Of a stretch of 64,000 bases of DNA, positions 42,661-50,114 are shown piece after piece (positions within the stretch are counted from its first letter, which is position 1; each line of letters begins with the position of its first letter). Source of the DNA: Allobosea sp. BK604. GTDB taxonomy: Bacteria; Pseudomonadota; Alphaproteobacteria; Rhizobiales; Beijerinckiaceae. The position numbers and the translations under genes were made by a program. The notes below the pieces were generated by a model that was not told where the DNA came from, made no database searches, and was given only the letters and a program-made list of their open reading frames with translations. Location of the stretch: NCBI RefSeq assembly GCF_004341515.1, contig NZ_SLZF01000001.1, positions 434,001-498,000 on the forward strand, written 5' to 3'.

Positions 42661-44294
42661 GAGCGGATACCGCCCCAGTTACGCGCGCTGAAATCCATCA
42701 CGAAGGACTGCGCCGCCTTCCACTGGATGTCCTTGCGCTTGGCGGTGAAGTTCGCCGTCTGGTGCAGCACGGTATAGGCCGGGTCCTCGCGCTCGCAGAT
42801 TTCGAGCATGCGGCGGAAGGCGGCCTTGCGCTGGGCCCGGTCGGTCGAGCTTTCCAGGACGTCCGAGAGCTTGCCCATCTCGGCATTGGTCCATTCGCCG
42901 ACCTGCCATTGCTGGCCGGTCGGGCCGTGGCTGGAGGTGATCGAGGAGACCGGATCGTTGAAGGAGGCGCTGTTCGACCAGTCGCGCACCGCCCGCGTCG
43001 GGCCCTTGGCGAGCACCTGAGGGAAATTCTCCTTCGACTCGATCTGGACGTTGAGGCCGATCTCGCGCCAGCTCTCGACCAACACCTGCGCCGTCGCGAC
43101 CTGGTTGGTGTAGTAGTTGTTGAGGAGGCGATAGGGGATCGGATCGCCCTTGTAGCTCGACTGCTTCACCAGCCGCCGGGCCTCTTCCATGTCATAGGCC
43201 GGCACGCTCCAGTCGGCGATGAACATGTCGCCGTAGAATTCCCATTGCAGGCCCTTCGGCACGCGGGTGCGCCCGCTCCAGAGCGCATCGACGATGCTCT
43301 GGCGGTCGATCGCGTGGGTCATCGCCCGGCGCACCAACGGATCCGAGAGCTGCGGATGCGTCTTGTCGAACACGGTCTGGCGATGGTTGCCGATCAGCCC
43401 GCCCAAGACCTCGGCGCGCGGGTTCTTCTCGATCTCGCTGATCTGGTCCGGCGGGATGTCGCAGGCGAAATCATACTCGCCCGAGTTCAGGCCGTTGATG
43501 CGCGAAGCCGTCTCGGGCACCTCGACGAAGCGGATCTGCTTCAGCGGCGGCCGGCCGCCCCAATATTCGTCATGGGCGACGAGGATGAGGGACTGGTCGG
43601 GACGAAACTCGGCGATCTTGTAGGGGCCGGTACCCACCGGCTTGCGGGCCCAGTCGAGCCAGGAGGCGGTCTCGGCGAAGGCGCGGCGCGACATGATGAT
43701 GCCGACATTGCGCGAGATGCGCCCTTCCAGCGTCACATCCGGCGTCTTGTTGACGAAGCGGATGGTCTGCGGATCGACGATCTCGATCTTTTCGAAGCTC
43801 GGGAAGGCGCGCTTGGCGACCGCGACCACTTCGGCCGGCGGTTGCTTGCCGACCGCGCCACCGGTGACCGAACCGAACAGCCCGCTCTGGCCGGCCTGGG
43901 CCGATCCGCCCCACATCCGGTCGACGCCATAGGAAAAGGCGACGTCCTCGGCGGTCATCACATCGCCATTGTGGAACTTGACGCCCGGGCGCAGCACCAT
44001 CTCGACCGTCCGGTCGTCGATCCGCCGCCAGGAGGTGGCGAGGCCCGGCTTGAGCGAAAGATCACCGATCCAGTCGGTGTCGATCAGCGGCTCGGCATAG
44101 CTGTAGAAGGTGCGCGTGCCGACATTGGACTGCTCGCGCAGCGTCTCCAGCGTGTTGGAATTGGCGATCTTCTGGACCGCGATCGTGATCGAGGGCCGGT
44201 TGTCAGCCTGGCCGATGGCAAAGCGCGGCAGGATCAGGCTGCCGGCGGAGGCTGCACCGAGAGCGAGCGTATGGCGGCGTGTGAGTCCAGTCAT
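42657..44294 (-). CDS. peptide-type ABC transporter substrate-binding protein, tandem copy 1
   Basis: 545 residues from ATG 44294, which has GGAGGG upstream; the frame extends to 44321 without a signal. The signal region is LTRRHTLALGAASAGSLILPRFAIG-QADNRP. SBP_bac_5 motifs: EMVLRPGVKFHNGDVMTAEDVAFSY, NGLNSGEYDFACDIPP and SDPLVRRAMTHAIDRQSIVDALW. It is strongly similar along its whole length to the next gene upstream (44381-46018), including QADNRPSITIAVQKIANSN. The two copies differ mostly in ligand-domain segments, so specificities may have diverged. Confidence 0.93.
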   Translation of the reverse strand: MTGLTRRHTLALGAASAGSLILPRFAIGQADNRPSITIAVQKIANSNTLETLREQSNVGTRTFYSYAEPLIDTDWIGDLSLKPGLATSWRRIDDRTVEMVLRPGVKFHNGDVMTAEDVAFSYGVDRMWGGSAQAGQSGLFGSVTGGAVGKQPPAEVVAVAKRAFPSFEKIEIVDPQTIRFVNKTPDVTLEGRISRNVGIIMSRRAFAETASWLDWARKPVGTGPYKIAEFRPDQSLILVAHDEYWGGRPPLKQIRFVEVPETASRINGLNSGEYDFACDIPPDQISEIEKNPRAEVLGGLIGNHRQTVFDKTHPQLSDPLVRRAMTHAIDRQSIVDALWSGRTRVPKGLQWEFYGDMFIADWSVPAYDMEEARRLVKQSSYKGDPIPYRLLNNYYTNQVATAQVLVESWREIGLNVQIESKENFPQVLAKGPTRAVRDWSNSASFNDPVSSITSSHGPTGQQWQVGEWTNAEMGKLSDVLESSTDRAQRKAAFRRMLEICEREDPAYTVLHQTANFTAKRKDIQWKAAQSFVMDFSARNWGGIRS

Positions 44295-44380
44295 CGAACC
44301 CTCCTGGTGGCGTCGAGGCAAGAGTCGGCGTCAAAGCGAATGCGGCGCGCCCCTCGAGGGACGCGCCGCGATGGTCGGGT

Positions 44381-46018
44381 TCAGCTCTGCCGACCCCAGT
44401 TGCCGGCGCGGAAATCCATCGCGAAGGCCGGGGAGGCTTTCCAGGCGATCGATTTCGGCTTGGCAGTGAAGGTCGCGTTCTGGTGCAGCACCGTGTAGGC
44501 CGGGTCCTCGCGCTCGGCGATTTCCAGCATGCGGCGGAAGGCGGCCTTGCGGCGGGCGCGGTCGGTCGACGTCTCCAGCTCGACCGAGAGCGTGTTCATC
44601 TCGGCATTGGTCCATTCGCCGGCCTGCTGCTGCTGGCCGTTCGGGCCGTGCTGGGCGACGATCGAGGAGACCGGATCGTTGAACGGGGCCGAGTTCGACC
44701 AGTCACGCACCGCGCGGGTCGGCGTGCGCTCGAGGATCTGCTGCCAGTTCTCGACCATCCGGATCTCGACATTGAGCCCGGCTTCCTTCCACATCTCGAC
44801 CAGGATCTGCGCGGTCGGGGTCTGGTTGGTGTAGTAGTTGTTGAGCAGGCGGTAGGGGATCGGGTCGCCCTTGTAGCCGGACTGCTTGACGAGGTCGCGC
44901 GCCAGCTTGAGATCGAAGGCCGGGACCGACCAGTCCTCGATGAACATGTCGGCGTAGTAGGGCCATTGCAGCCCCTTCGGCACGACGGTGCGGCCGGCCC
45001 AGAGCGAGTCGACGATCGTCTGCCGGTCGATCGCGTGGGTCATCGCGCGGCGCACCAGCGGGTTCTGCAGCTGGGCGTGGTTCTTGTCGAACACGGTCAG
45101 GCGGTGATTCAGGATCGTGCCGCCCTGGACCTCGAAGGCCGGGTTCTGCTCGATCTGGCTGATCTGGTCCGGCGGGATGTCGCAGGCGAAAGTGTACTGG
45201 CCGGAGAGCAGGCCGTTGATGCGCGAGGCGACTTCCGGCACCTCGACGAAGCGGATCGATTTCAGCGGCGGACGGCCGCCCCAGTACTCGTCATGCGCTT
45301 CCAGCAGCAGCGAGACGTCCGGGCGATACTCGGCGACCTTGTAGGGGCCGGTCGTGACCGGCTTCATCGCCCAGTCGTTGTAGGTCGCGGCTTCGTCGAA
45401 GGCGCGCCGGTTCATGATCTCGCTGCCATAGCGCGAGATGCGCCCCTCGATCGTCACGTCCGAGGTGCCGTTGACGAAGCGCACCGTGTACTTGTCGACG
45501 ATCTCGATGCCGAGCAGGGCCGGCCACGAGCGGCGCGCCACCGCAGGCACCTCCGCCGGCAGCTCCTTGTTGGCGCGGCCGCCGCCGACGACGAAGTCGG
45601 CCGAGATCGTCTTGCCCACGACCGGCTCGGTATTGCCGAACATGCGCTGCTTGCTGAAGCTGAAGGCGACGTCCTCGGCCGTCAGCTCATCGCCATTGTG
45701 GAACTTCACGCCCTGGCGCAGCTTCAGCTCGACGGTCTTGTCGTCGATGCGCTTCCACTCGGTGGCGAGGCCCGGCACGGCGCCCAGGCCGCCGAGCCAG
45801 TTGCGGCCGATCAGGCCCTCCCAGAGCGACGAGAAGAAGATGCGCTCGCCGACATTGGACTGCTCGCGCAGCACGTCGAGCTGGTTGGAATTGGCGATCT
45901 TCTGCACCGCGATCGTGATCGAGGGCCGGTTGTCGGCCTGGGCGATCGCGAAGCGAGGCAGGATGAGGGCGGAGCCGCCGAGCGCTATTGCGCTGCGACG
46001 CGTGAGGGAACCGACCAT
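44381..46018 (-). CDS. peptide-type ABC transporter substrate-binding protein, tandem copy 2
   Basis: 545 residues, the same length as copy 1. The signal region is MVGSLTRRSAIALGGSALILPRFAIA-QADNRP, with a twin-Arg pair. KLRQGVKFHNGDELTAEDVAFSF and NGLLSGQYTFACDIPPDQISQIEQNP match copy 1 closely. GGAG lies seven bases before the ATG, and the gene overlaps the end of the sulfatase/PMH-like gene by 34 bp, so it is translationally linked to it. An 86-bp gap separates it from copy 1. Two binding proteins feeding one DppBCDF pore would widen the range of ligands. Confidence 0.93.
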   Translation of the reverse strand: MVGSLTRRSAIALGGSALILPRFAIAQADNRPSITIAVQKIANSNQLDVLREQSNVGERIFFSSLWEGLIGRNWLGGLGAVPGLATEWKRIDDKTVELKLRQGVKFHNGDELTAEDVAFSFSKQRMFGNTEPVVGKTISADFVVGGGRANKELPAEVPAVARRSWPALLGIEIVDKYTVRFVNGTSDVTIEGRISRYGSEIMNRRAFDEAATYNDWAMKPVTTGPYKVAEYRPDVSLLLEAHDEYWGGRPPLKSIRFVEVPEVASRINGLLSGQYTFACDIPPDQISQIEQNPAFEVQGGTILNHRLTVFDKNHAQLQNPLVRRAMTHAIDRQTIVDSLWAGRTVVPKGLQWPYYADMFIEDWSVPAFDLKLARDLVKQSGYKGDPIPYRLLNNYYTNQTPTAQILVEMWKEAGLNVEIRMVENWQQILERTPTRAVRDWSNSAPFNDPVSSIVAQHGPNGQQQQAGEWTNAEMNTLSVELETSTDRARRKAAFRRMLEIAEREDPAYTVLHQNATFTAKPKSIAWKASPAFAMDFRAGNWGRQS

Positions 46019-47589
46019 TCTTCGTCTCCAGATGGGGTGGCGTTGGGGTCGCGCTCCTCCAGCCCGCGCGGGCTGGAGCGGTAATGGGTCAGCGTCCGGT
46101 CGGCATGGGTCAGCCGCCAGGACAGGGCCTTCTGGGCGTAGTCGCGCACCAGCGCGGCATAGGCGGGATCGTCAGCCAGGTTGACGAACTGGTGCGGATC
46201 CTTCGTCAGGTCGAAGAACAGCGGCGGCAGCGCGGCGAAATGGACGTATTTGTAGGTCTCGTCCTGGATCACGCAAAGGCTGGACTGGTCCATATGCAGG
46301 CCGAGCACCTGCTCCGGCTGCGAGTAATGCACGTCGCGGAAGTCGTATTCGTAGTGCAGTTCCGTCCGCCAACCCGCAGGACGGCCCTCGCTCAGGAACG
46401 GCATGACCGAACGGCCGTCGCAGGCGCGCGGTGCCTCGCCGCCGAGCCAGTCGAGGATGGTCGGCATCACGTCGACGCTCTCGGTGAACGATTCCTCGAT
46501 CGCGCCGCGGCGCTCCTCTGCGCCGCGCGGGTCTTTCACCACCAGCGGGATGCGGAAGCTCTCGTCGTTGAAGCCGATCTTGCCGAGCAGGTGATGGTCG
46601 CCGAGCTGCTCGCCATGGTCGCTGGTGAAGACGATCAGCGTGTCGTCCCATTGCCCGGTCTCGTCGAGATAGGCGAAGACCCGGCCGAGGCAGTCGTCGA
46701 TCTCGGTGATCAGGCCGCAATAGGTCGCGCGCATCTGGGCGATCTCGGCCGCATCCATCGTCGCGCCCGAGCCCTCGGCGCCATGGAAGAACGAGCCGCG
46801 CTTGATCGAGTCGATGTAGAACTTGGTCAGCGGATGCTGCGCCGCCTCGGCCTCGGGCGACTCCGCGCGCACCAGCGCCGGCATATCCTCCGGCCGATAC
46901 ATCGCGTGATAAGGCGCCGGCGCGACGAAGGGCGGATGCGGCCGGTAATAGCCGAGATGCAGGAAGAAGGGCTTGCCGGCGCGACCCTTGAGATAGGTCA
47001 GCGCCCGCTCGGTGAAGAAGGTCGAATCCGAGAATTCCTTCGGGATGCGCGAGGGCTTGTCGGTCGCGCCCGGCACGGAATCCTCGCCCTCGGGCAGCCA
47101 GATATCCTCGCGCTTCTCAGGCAGCTCGAAGCCGTTCTGTGCCACCCAGCCGAAATAGCCGTCCATGTTGGGCTCGAAGGCACCGACGGAGCGGAACCCG
47201 TCCATCAGGTCGCCGAGCACGAGGAAGCGCGGGTCGTTCTTGGAGGTCGTGCGCGGATCGGGCGTCGTCGTGGTGTAGCCGATCAGCGCCGGATCGTAAC
47301 CGATCGTGCGCAGCGCCTTGCCGAGGTTGAAATGGCGCTGGTCGAGCGGCACCGTGTTCTGCACGGCGCGGTGATTCATCAGGTAGAGGCCGGTGAGCAG
47401 GCTGACGCGGGCTGGGCCGCAGGGCACGCAGGCCGTGACATGGTTGCGGAAGGTCACGCCTTCCCGGCAGATCCGGTCCAGGTTCGGCGTCTTCAGGAAG
47501 GCTTCGCGACCCTCGGCCCGCATCAGATGCGGGATGAAATCGGCCCGCCACTGATCGACGACGATGAGTAGGACGTTGCGACGTGTCAT
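45985..47589 (-). CDS. sulfatase-family hydrolase, phosphonate monoester hydrolase (PMH) type
   Basis: A 534-residue metallo-hydrolase of the alkaline phosphatase superfamily. The formylglycine motif CxPxR is present as CGPAR at residues 57-61 (VPCGPARVSLLTGLYLMNHRAVQNTVP). Cys57 is the same position as the formylglycine of the characterised Rhizobium and Burkholderia phosphonate monoester hydrolases. Metal ligands are VVDQWRADF near the start and FTSDHGEQLGDHHLLGK near residue 325-340. Those enzymes are promiscuous on phosphonate monoesters, phosphodiesters and sulfate monoesters. There is no signal peptide, so it is probably cytoplasmic. It is first in the operon, downstream of a Pho-box-like site. 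Confidence 0.9.
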   Translation of the reverse strand: MTRRNVLLIVVDQWRADFIPHLMRAEGREAFLKTPNLDRICREGVTFRNHVTACVPCGPARVSLLTGLYLMNHRAVQNTVPLDQRHFNLGKALRTIGYDPALIGYTTTTPDPRTTSKNDPRFLVLGDLMDGFRSVGAFEPNMDGYFGWVAQNGFELPEKREDIWLPEGEDSVPGATDKPSRIPKEFSDSTFFTERALTYLKGRAGKPFFLHLGYYRPHPPFVAPAPYHAMYRPEDMPALVRAESPEAEAAQHPLTKFYIDSIKRGSFFHGAEGSGATMDAAEIAQMRATYCGLITEIDDCLGRVFAYLDETGQWDDTLIVFTSDHGEQLGDHHLLGKIGFNDESFRIPLVVKDPRGAEERRGAIEESFTESVDVMPTILDWLGGEAPRACDGRSVMPFLSEGRPAGWRTELHYEYDFRDVHYSQPEQVLGLHMDQSSLCVIQDETYKYVHFAALPPLFFDLTKDPHQFVNLADDPAYAALVRDYAQKALSWRLTHADRTLTHYRSSPRGLEERDPNATPSGDEEWSVPSRVAAQ

Positions 47590-47630
47590 GCCTGCCTCGC
47601 TCGAAAACGAGGCCTCGGTAGGAGCGGCAA

Positions 47631-47648
47631 ATGACGGTCGCGTGACGC
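47631..47648 (-). promoter_or_regulatory. possible PhoB box upstream of the phospho-ester operon
   Basis: Read on the minus strand: GCGTCAC-GCGA-CCGTCAT, two 7-bp units with 11-bp periodicity. They match the PhoB unit CTGTCAT at 4/7 and 6/7 positions. It lies 42-59 bp before the PMH-like start, where a Pho box would replace a -35 element. The match is partial, so this is tentative. Confidence 0.35.
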
Positions 47649-47665
47649 AGCTTCAGGTGTGATAT

Positions 47666-47691
47666 GCCGGCTAAATTGCACCTTAGCCGGC
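47666..47691. promoter_or_regulatory. inverted repeat upstream of the phospho-ester operon
   Basis: GCCGGCTAA, an 8-base spacer, then TTAGCCGGC: perfect 9-bp arms. It is 77-102 bp before the PMH-like start. It could be an operator for an unknown dimeric regulator or a hairpin; no T run follows on either strand. Confidence 0.45.
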
Positions 47692-48089
47692 CGTTCGAAC
47701 CCCTGTCATGATGAAGTGAGACAAGGCTCAAGCTGACTTCGCCATCGAGCCAAAAGTATAGACTATTTGGCTCCACTACGGCGATTGAACGCGGGACGAC
47801 ACAACAGATCTCGCCCGGCTTCTTCATTCGCATACTGGACCGATACTGCGTCACCCTCCCATGGCGCGCCCGCGCAATGACCGGAGATCAGCCGCACCCA
47901 AGATTTCATTCACCGATTGAACCGGTTCAATGAATTCTCGCAGCACTCACACGTCGGAAAAATTTTTATCCACAGACGCCCCGTTTCCCTCGGCTGGCGT
48001 CGCTCCAAACGGAACGGCCGCCGAGATCGCCCAGGGCACGCTCGGCGGCCGAAGCCATGGCGCCCGGGGTCCGGGCGCGGCGCCGTCGA
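47692..48089. other. non-coding interval with palindrome and hairpins
   Basis: About 400 bp without a convincing gene. It holds a 16-bp palindrome (47916-47931) and two GC hairpins after the sugar-ABC binding-protein gene: GGCCGCCGAG/CTCGGCGGCC (48016-48050) and CGCCCGG/CCGGGCG (48061-48077). The hairpins probably end the minus-strand sugar operon. Short plus-strand frames at 47917-48139 look like antisense noise. Confidence 0.5.
47916..47931. promoter_or_regulatory. LacI-type operator-like palindrome
   Basis: ATTGAACCGGTTCAAT is a perfect 16-bp palindrome with the central CG typical of LacI-family operators (TGAACCGGTTCA class). It is about 330 bp before the PMH-like gene and 160 bp after the sugar-ABC operon, whose LacI regulator is at 53987. 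No second copy was noticed elsewhere in the window. Confidence 0.5.
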
Positions 48090-49043
48090 TCAGAACGGCG
48101 AGTCGGGGAAATAGTAGTTCTTGGCGTTGTCCTTGGTGATCAGTTCGGCGTTGAGCACGTAGGTTCCGCGCGCTGGGGCGTTGCCATAGAAATGCGCCGC
48201 GGTGACGTTCATCGCGGTGGCGACGAGCGCCGGCGGATAGGAGACGTTGACCGGGATCATCTTGTCGCCGTCCATCACCCGCTTGACCATCTCCTTCATG
48301 CCGGCGCCGCCGAGCACGAACTTGATATCCTCGCGCTTGGCCTGGCGGATCGCCTCCAGCACGCCGAGCGCCATGTCGTCGTCCGAGGCCCAGACTGCGT
48401 CGATCTTCGGATGCTTGGAGAGATAGTCCTGCATCACCCGGAAAGCGTCGTCGCGGTTCCAGTTGGCATATTGCTTGTCGATCACCTTGACGCCCGAGCC
48501 TTCGAGCGCCTTCTCGAAATTGGTGACGCGCTCGTCGTCGATCACGGTCGGGATACCGCGCAGCACCACGACATTGCCCTGCTTCAGGGTGTCGGCGAAG
48601 TACTTGCCGGCGACGCGGCCGAATTCAGGATTGTTGCCGGCGACGTAGATGTCCTGGATCGAAGCGTCCTTCAGGCCGCGGTCAACTACCGTGATGAAGG
48701 TGCCGCGCTTCTTGACCTCGCGGACCGGGTTGGTCAGTTCGTCCGAGTTGAAGGGCAGCACGACCAGCGCGTCGATCTTCTGCGCCATCAGGTCGTCGAG
48801 CGCATTGGCCTGCGAGGCGCCGTCCGGCGAGGTCTTGACGATGACCTTGAGGCCGGGATGGGTCTGCTGCAGGCGCTTCGCCGCCTCCTCGGCATGATAG
48901 ACGGCGCCGCCGGTCCAGCCATGGGTCGCGGCCGGGATCGAGACCGCGATCGTGACGTTCTTCTTCTCCTGCGCGTGCGCCGCACCGGCGAGCCCGACCG
49001 CGAGGCCGGCGATTGCCAGCGACTTCAGCATCGTATGTTTCAT
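48090..49043 (-). CDS. sugar ABC transporter substrate-binding protein (RbsB/Peripla_BP_4 family)
   Basis: A periplasmic sugar-binding protein of 317 residues from ATG 49043, which has GGAGGGAG upstream. The signal peptide is MLKSLAIAGLAVGLAGAAHA-QEKK. The mature part contains VTIAVSIPAATHGWTGGAVYHAEEAAKRL, DALVVLPFNSDEL, FITVVDRGL and VWASDDDMALGVLEAI, typical of ribose/allose/inositol-binding proteins. It is the last gene of the LacI-isomerase-Gfo-ABC operon. The ligand is unknown, but the isomerase and dehydrogenase partners suggest a polyol, inositol-like or keto-sugar. Confidence 0.93.
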   Translation of the reverse strand: MKHTMLKSLAIAGLAVGLAGAAHAQEKKNVTIAVSIPAATHGWTGGAVYHAEEAAKRLQQTHPGLKVIVKTSPDGASQANALDDLMAQKIDALVVLPFNSDELTNPVREVKKRGTFITVVDRGLKDASIQDIYVAGNNPEFGRVAGKYFADTLKQGNVVVLRGIPTVIDDERVTNFEKALEGSGVKVIDKQYANWNRDDAFRVMQDYLSKHPKIDAVWASDDDMALGVLEAIRQAKREDIKFVLGGAGMKEMVKRVMDGDKMIPVNVSYPPALVATAMNVTAAHFYGNAPARGTYVLNAELITKDNAKNYYFPDSPF

Positions 49044-49109
49044 CGTTTCTCCCTCCATTGTTTTGCGTGAGCCATCAGCCGTTTCCGGGTGGCTCTGCCC
49101 CGGGTCTAC

Positions 49110-50114
49110 TCACCGCGCCCTCTGCAGGCTCCGCTGCACGAGCATGGCGATGATGATGATGGAGCCCTGAACCGCGCCGACGAGGTATTCGGAGACGAAG
49201 TTCGAGAACACCATGATGTTGGCGACGAGTTCGAGGATCACGGCGCCGGCGACCGTGCCCCAGATCCGTCCGACGCCGCCGCGCAGGGCGGTGCCGCCGA
49301 TGACCACCGCGGTGATCGCCTGCAGCTCCCAGAGCAGGCCGGTGGTCGGCGTCGCCGAGCCCAGCCGCGGCACATAGATCAGCACGGCGATGCCGACGCA
49401 GATGCCCTGGATGACATAGGTCAGGAGCCTGACGCGGCTGACCGGCACGCCGGAATAGCGCGCGACATCCTCGTTCGAGCCGACGGCGACGACATGCCGG
49501 CCGAACGGCGTCTTGTAGAGCAGCAACGCGCCAAGCCCTGCCACCAGCAGGATGGCGATGACCGGGATCGGGATGCCCATGACCGAGCCGAAATAGAGCG
49601 GCCGGTACATCTCGCGCATGCCGGAATCGCGCAGCGTGATCGTGCCGCCCGCTGCCAGGAAGATCACCAGCGAACGGAAGATGCCCATCGTGCCGAGCGT
49701 GACGATGAAGGGCTCGATTTTGCCCACCGTCACCACGAGCCCGTTGAACAGCCCGCAGGCGGCGGCGACCATCAGCGCAACGCCCATCGCCATCAGCAGC
49801 GTCGAGGTTTCGGCCCCGCCGAGCTTGTTCAGCGTCAGGATCATCAGCCCGGCGGTGAAAGCTGCCATCGAGCCGACCGAGAGGTCGAGCCCGCCGCTGG
49901 CAATGACGAAGGTCGCGCCGACCGCGATGATCGCGATGAAGGCCGAGCGTGTCACCACATTGGTCAGGTTCGAGACCGTCAGGAAGTCAGGATTGACCAC
50001 GGCGCCAAGCAGGATCAGCGCAGCGAGCGCGATGAAGGGCGAGGCCGCCTTGAGGTCGAAGGCGAAGCGGCGCCGCTCGGGCACCGGGCTCGTGGTTGCG
50101 GCATTCTCGGTCAT
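49110..50114 (-). CDS. sugar ABC transporter permease (RbsC family)
   Basis: A 334-residue inner-membrane protein with 8-10 hydrophobic spans. Family marks: NLTNVVTRSAFIAIIAVGATFVIASGGLDLSVGSM, NGLVVTVGKIEPFIVTLGTMGIFRS, GRHVVAVGSNEDVARYSGVPV and LGGTALRGG-like VIGGTALRGGVGRIWGTVAGAV. It overlaps the ATPase gene by ATGA. A single permease gene implies a homodimeric pore, as in RbsC. Confidence 0.93.
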   Translation of the reverse strand: MTENAATTSPVPERRRFAFDLKAASPFIALAALILLGAVVNPDFLTVSNLTNVVTRSAFIAIIAVGATFVIASGGLDLSVGSMAAFTAGLMILTLNKLGGAETSTLLMAMGVALMVAAACGLFNGLVVTVGKIEPFIVTLGTMGIFRSLVIFLAAGGTITLRDSGMREMYRPLYFGSVMGIPIPVIAILLVAGLGALLLYKTPFGRHVVAVGSNEDVARYSGVPVSRVRLLTYVIQGICVGIAVLIYVPRLGSATPTTGLLWELQAITAVVIGGTALRGGVGRIWGTVAGAVILELVANIMVFSNFVSEYLVGAVQGSIIIIAMLVQRSLQRAR

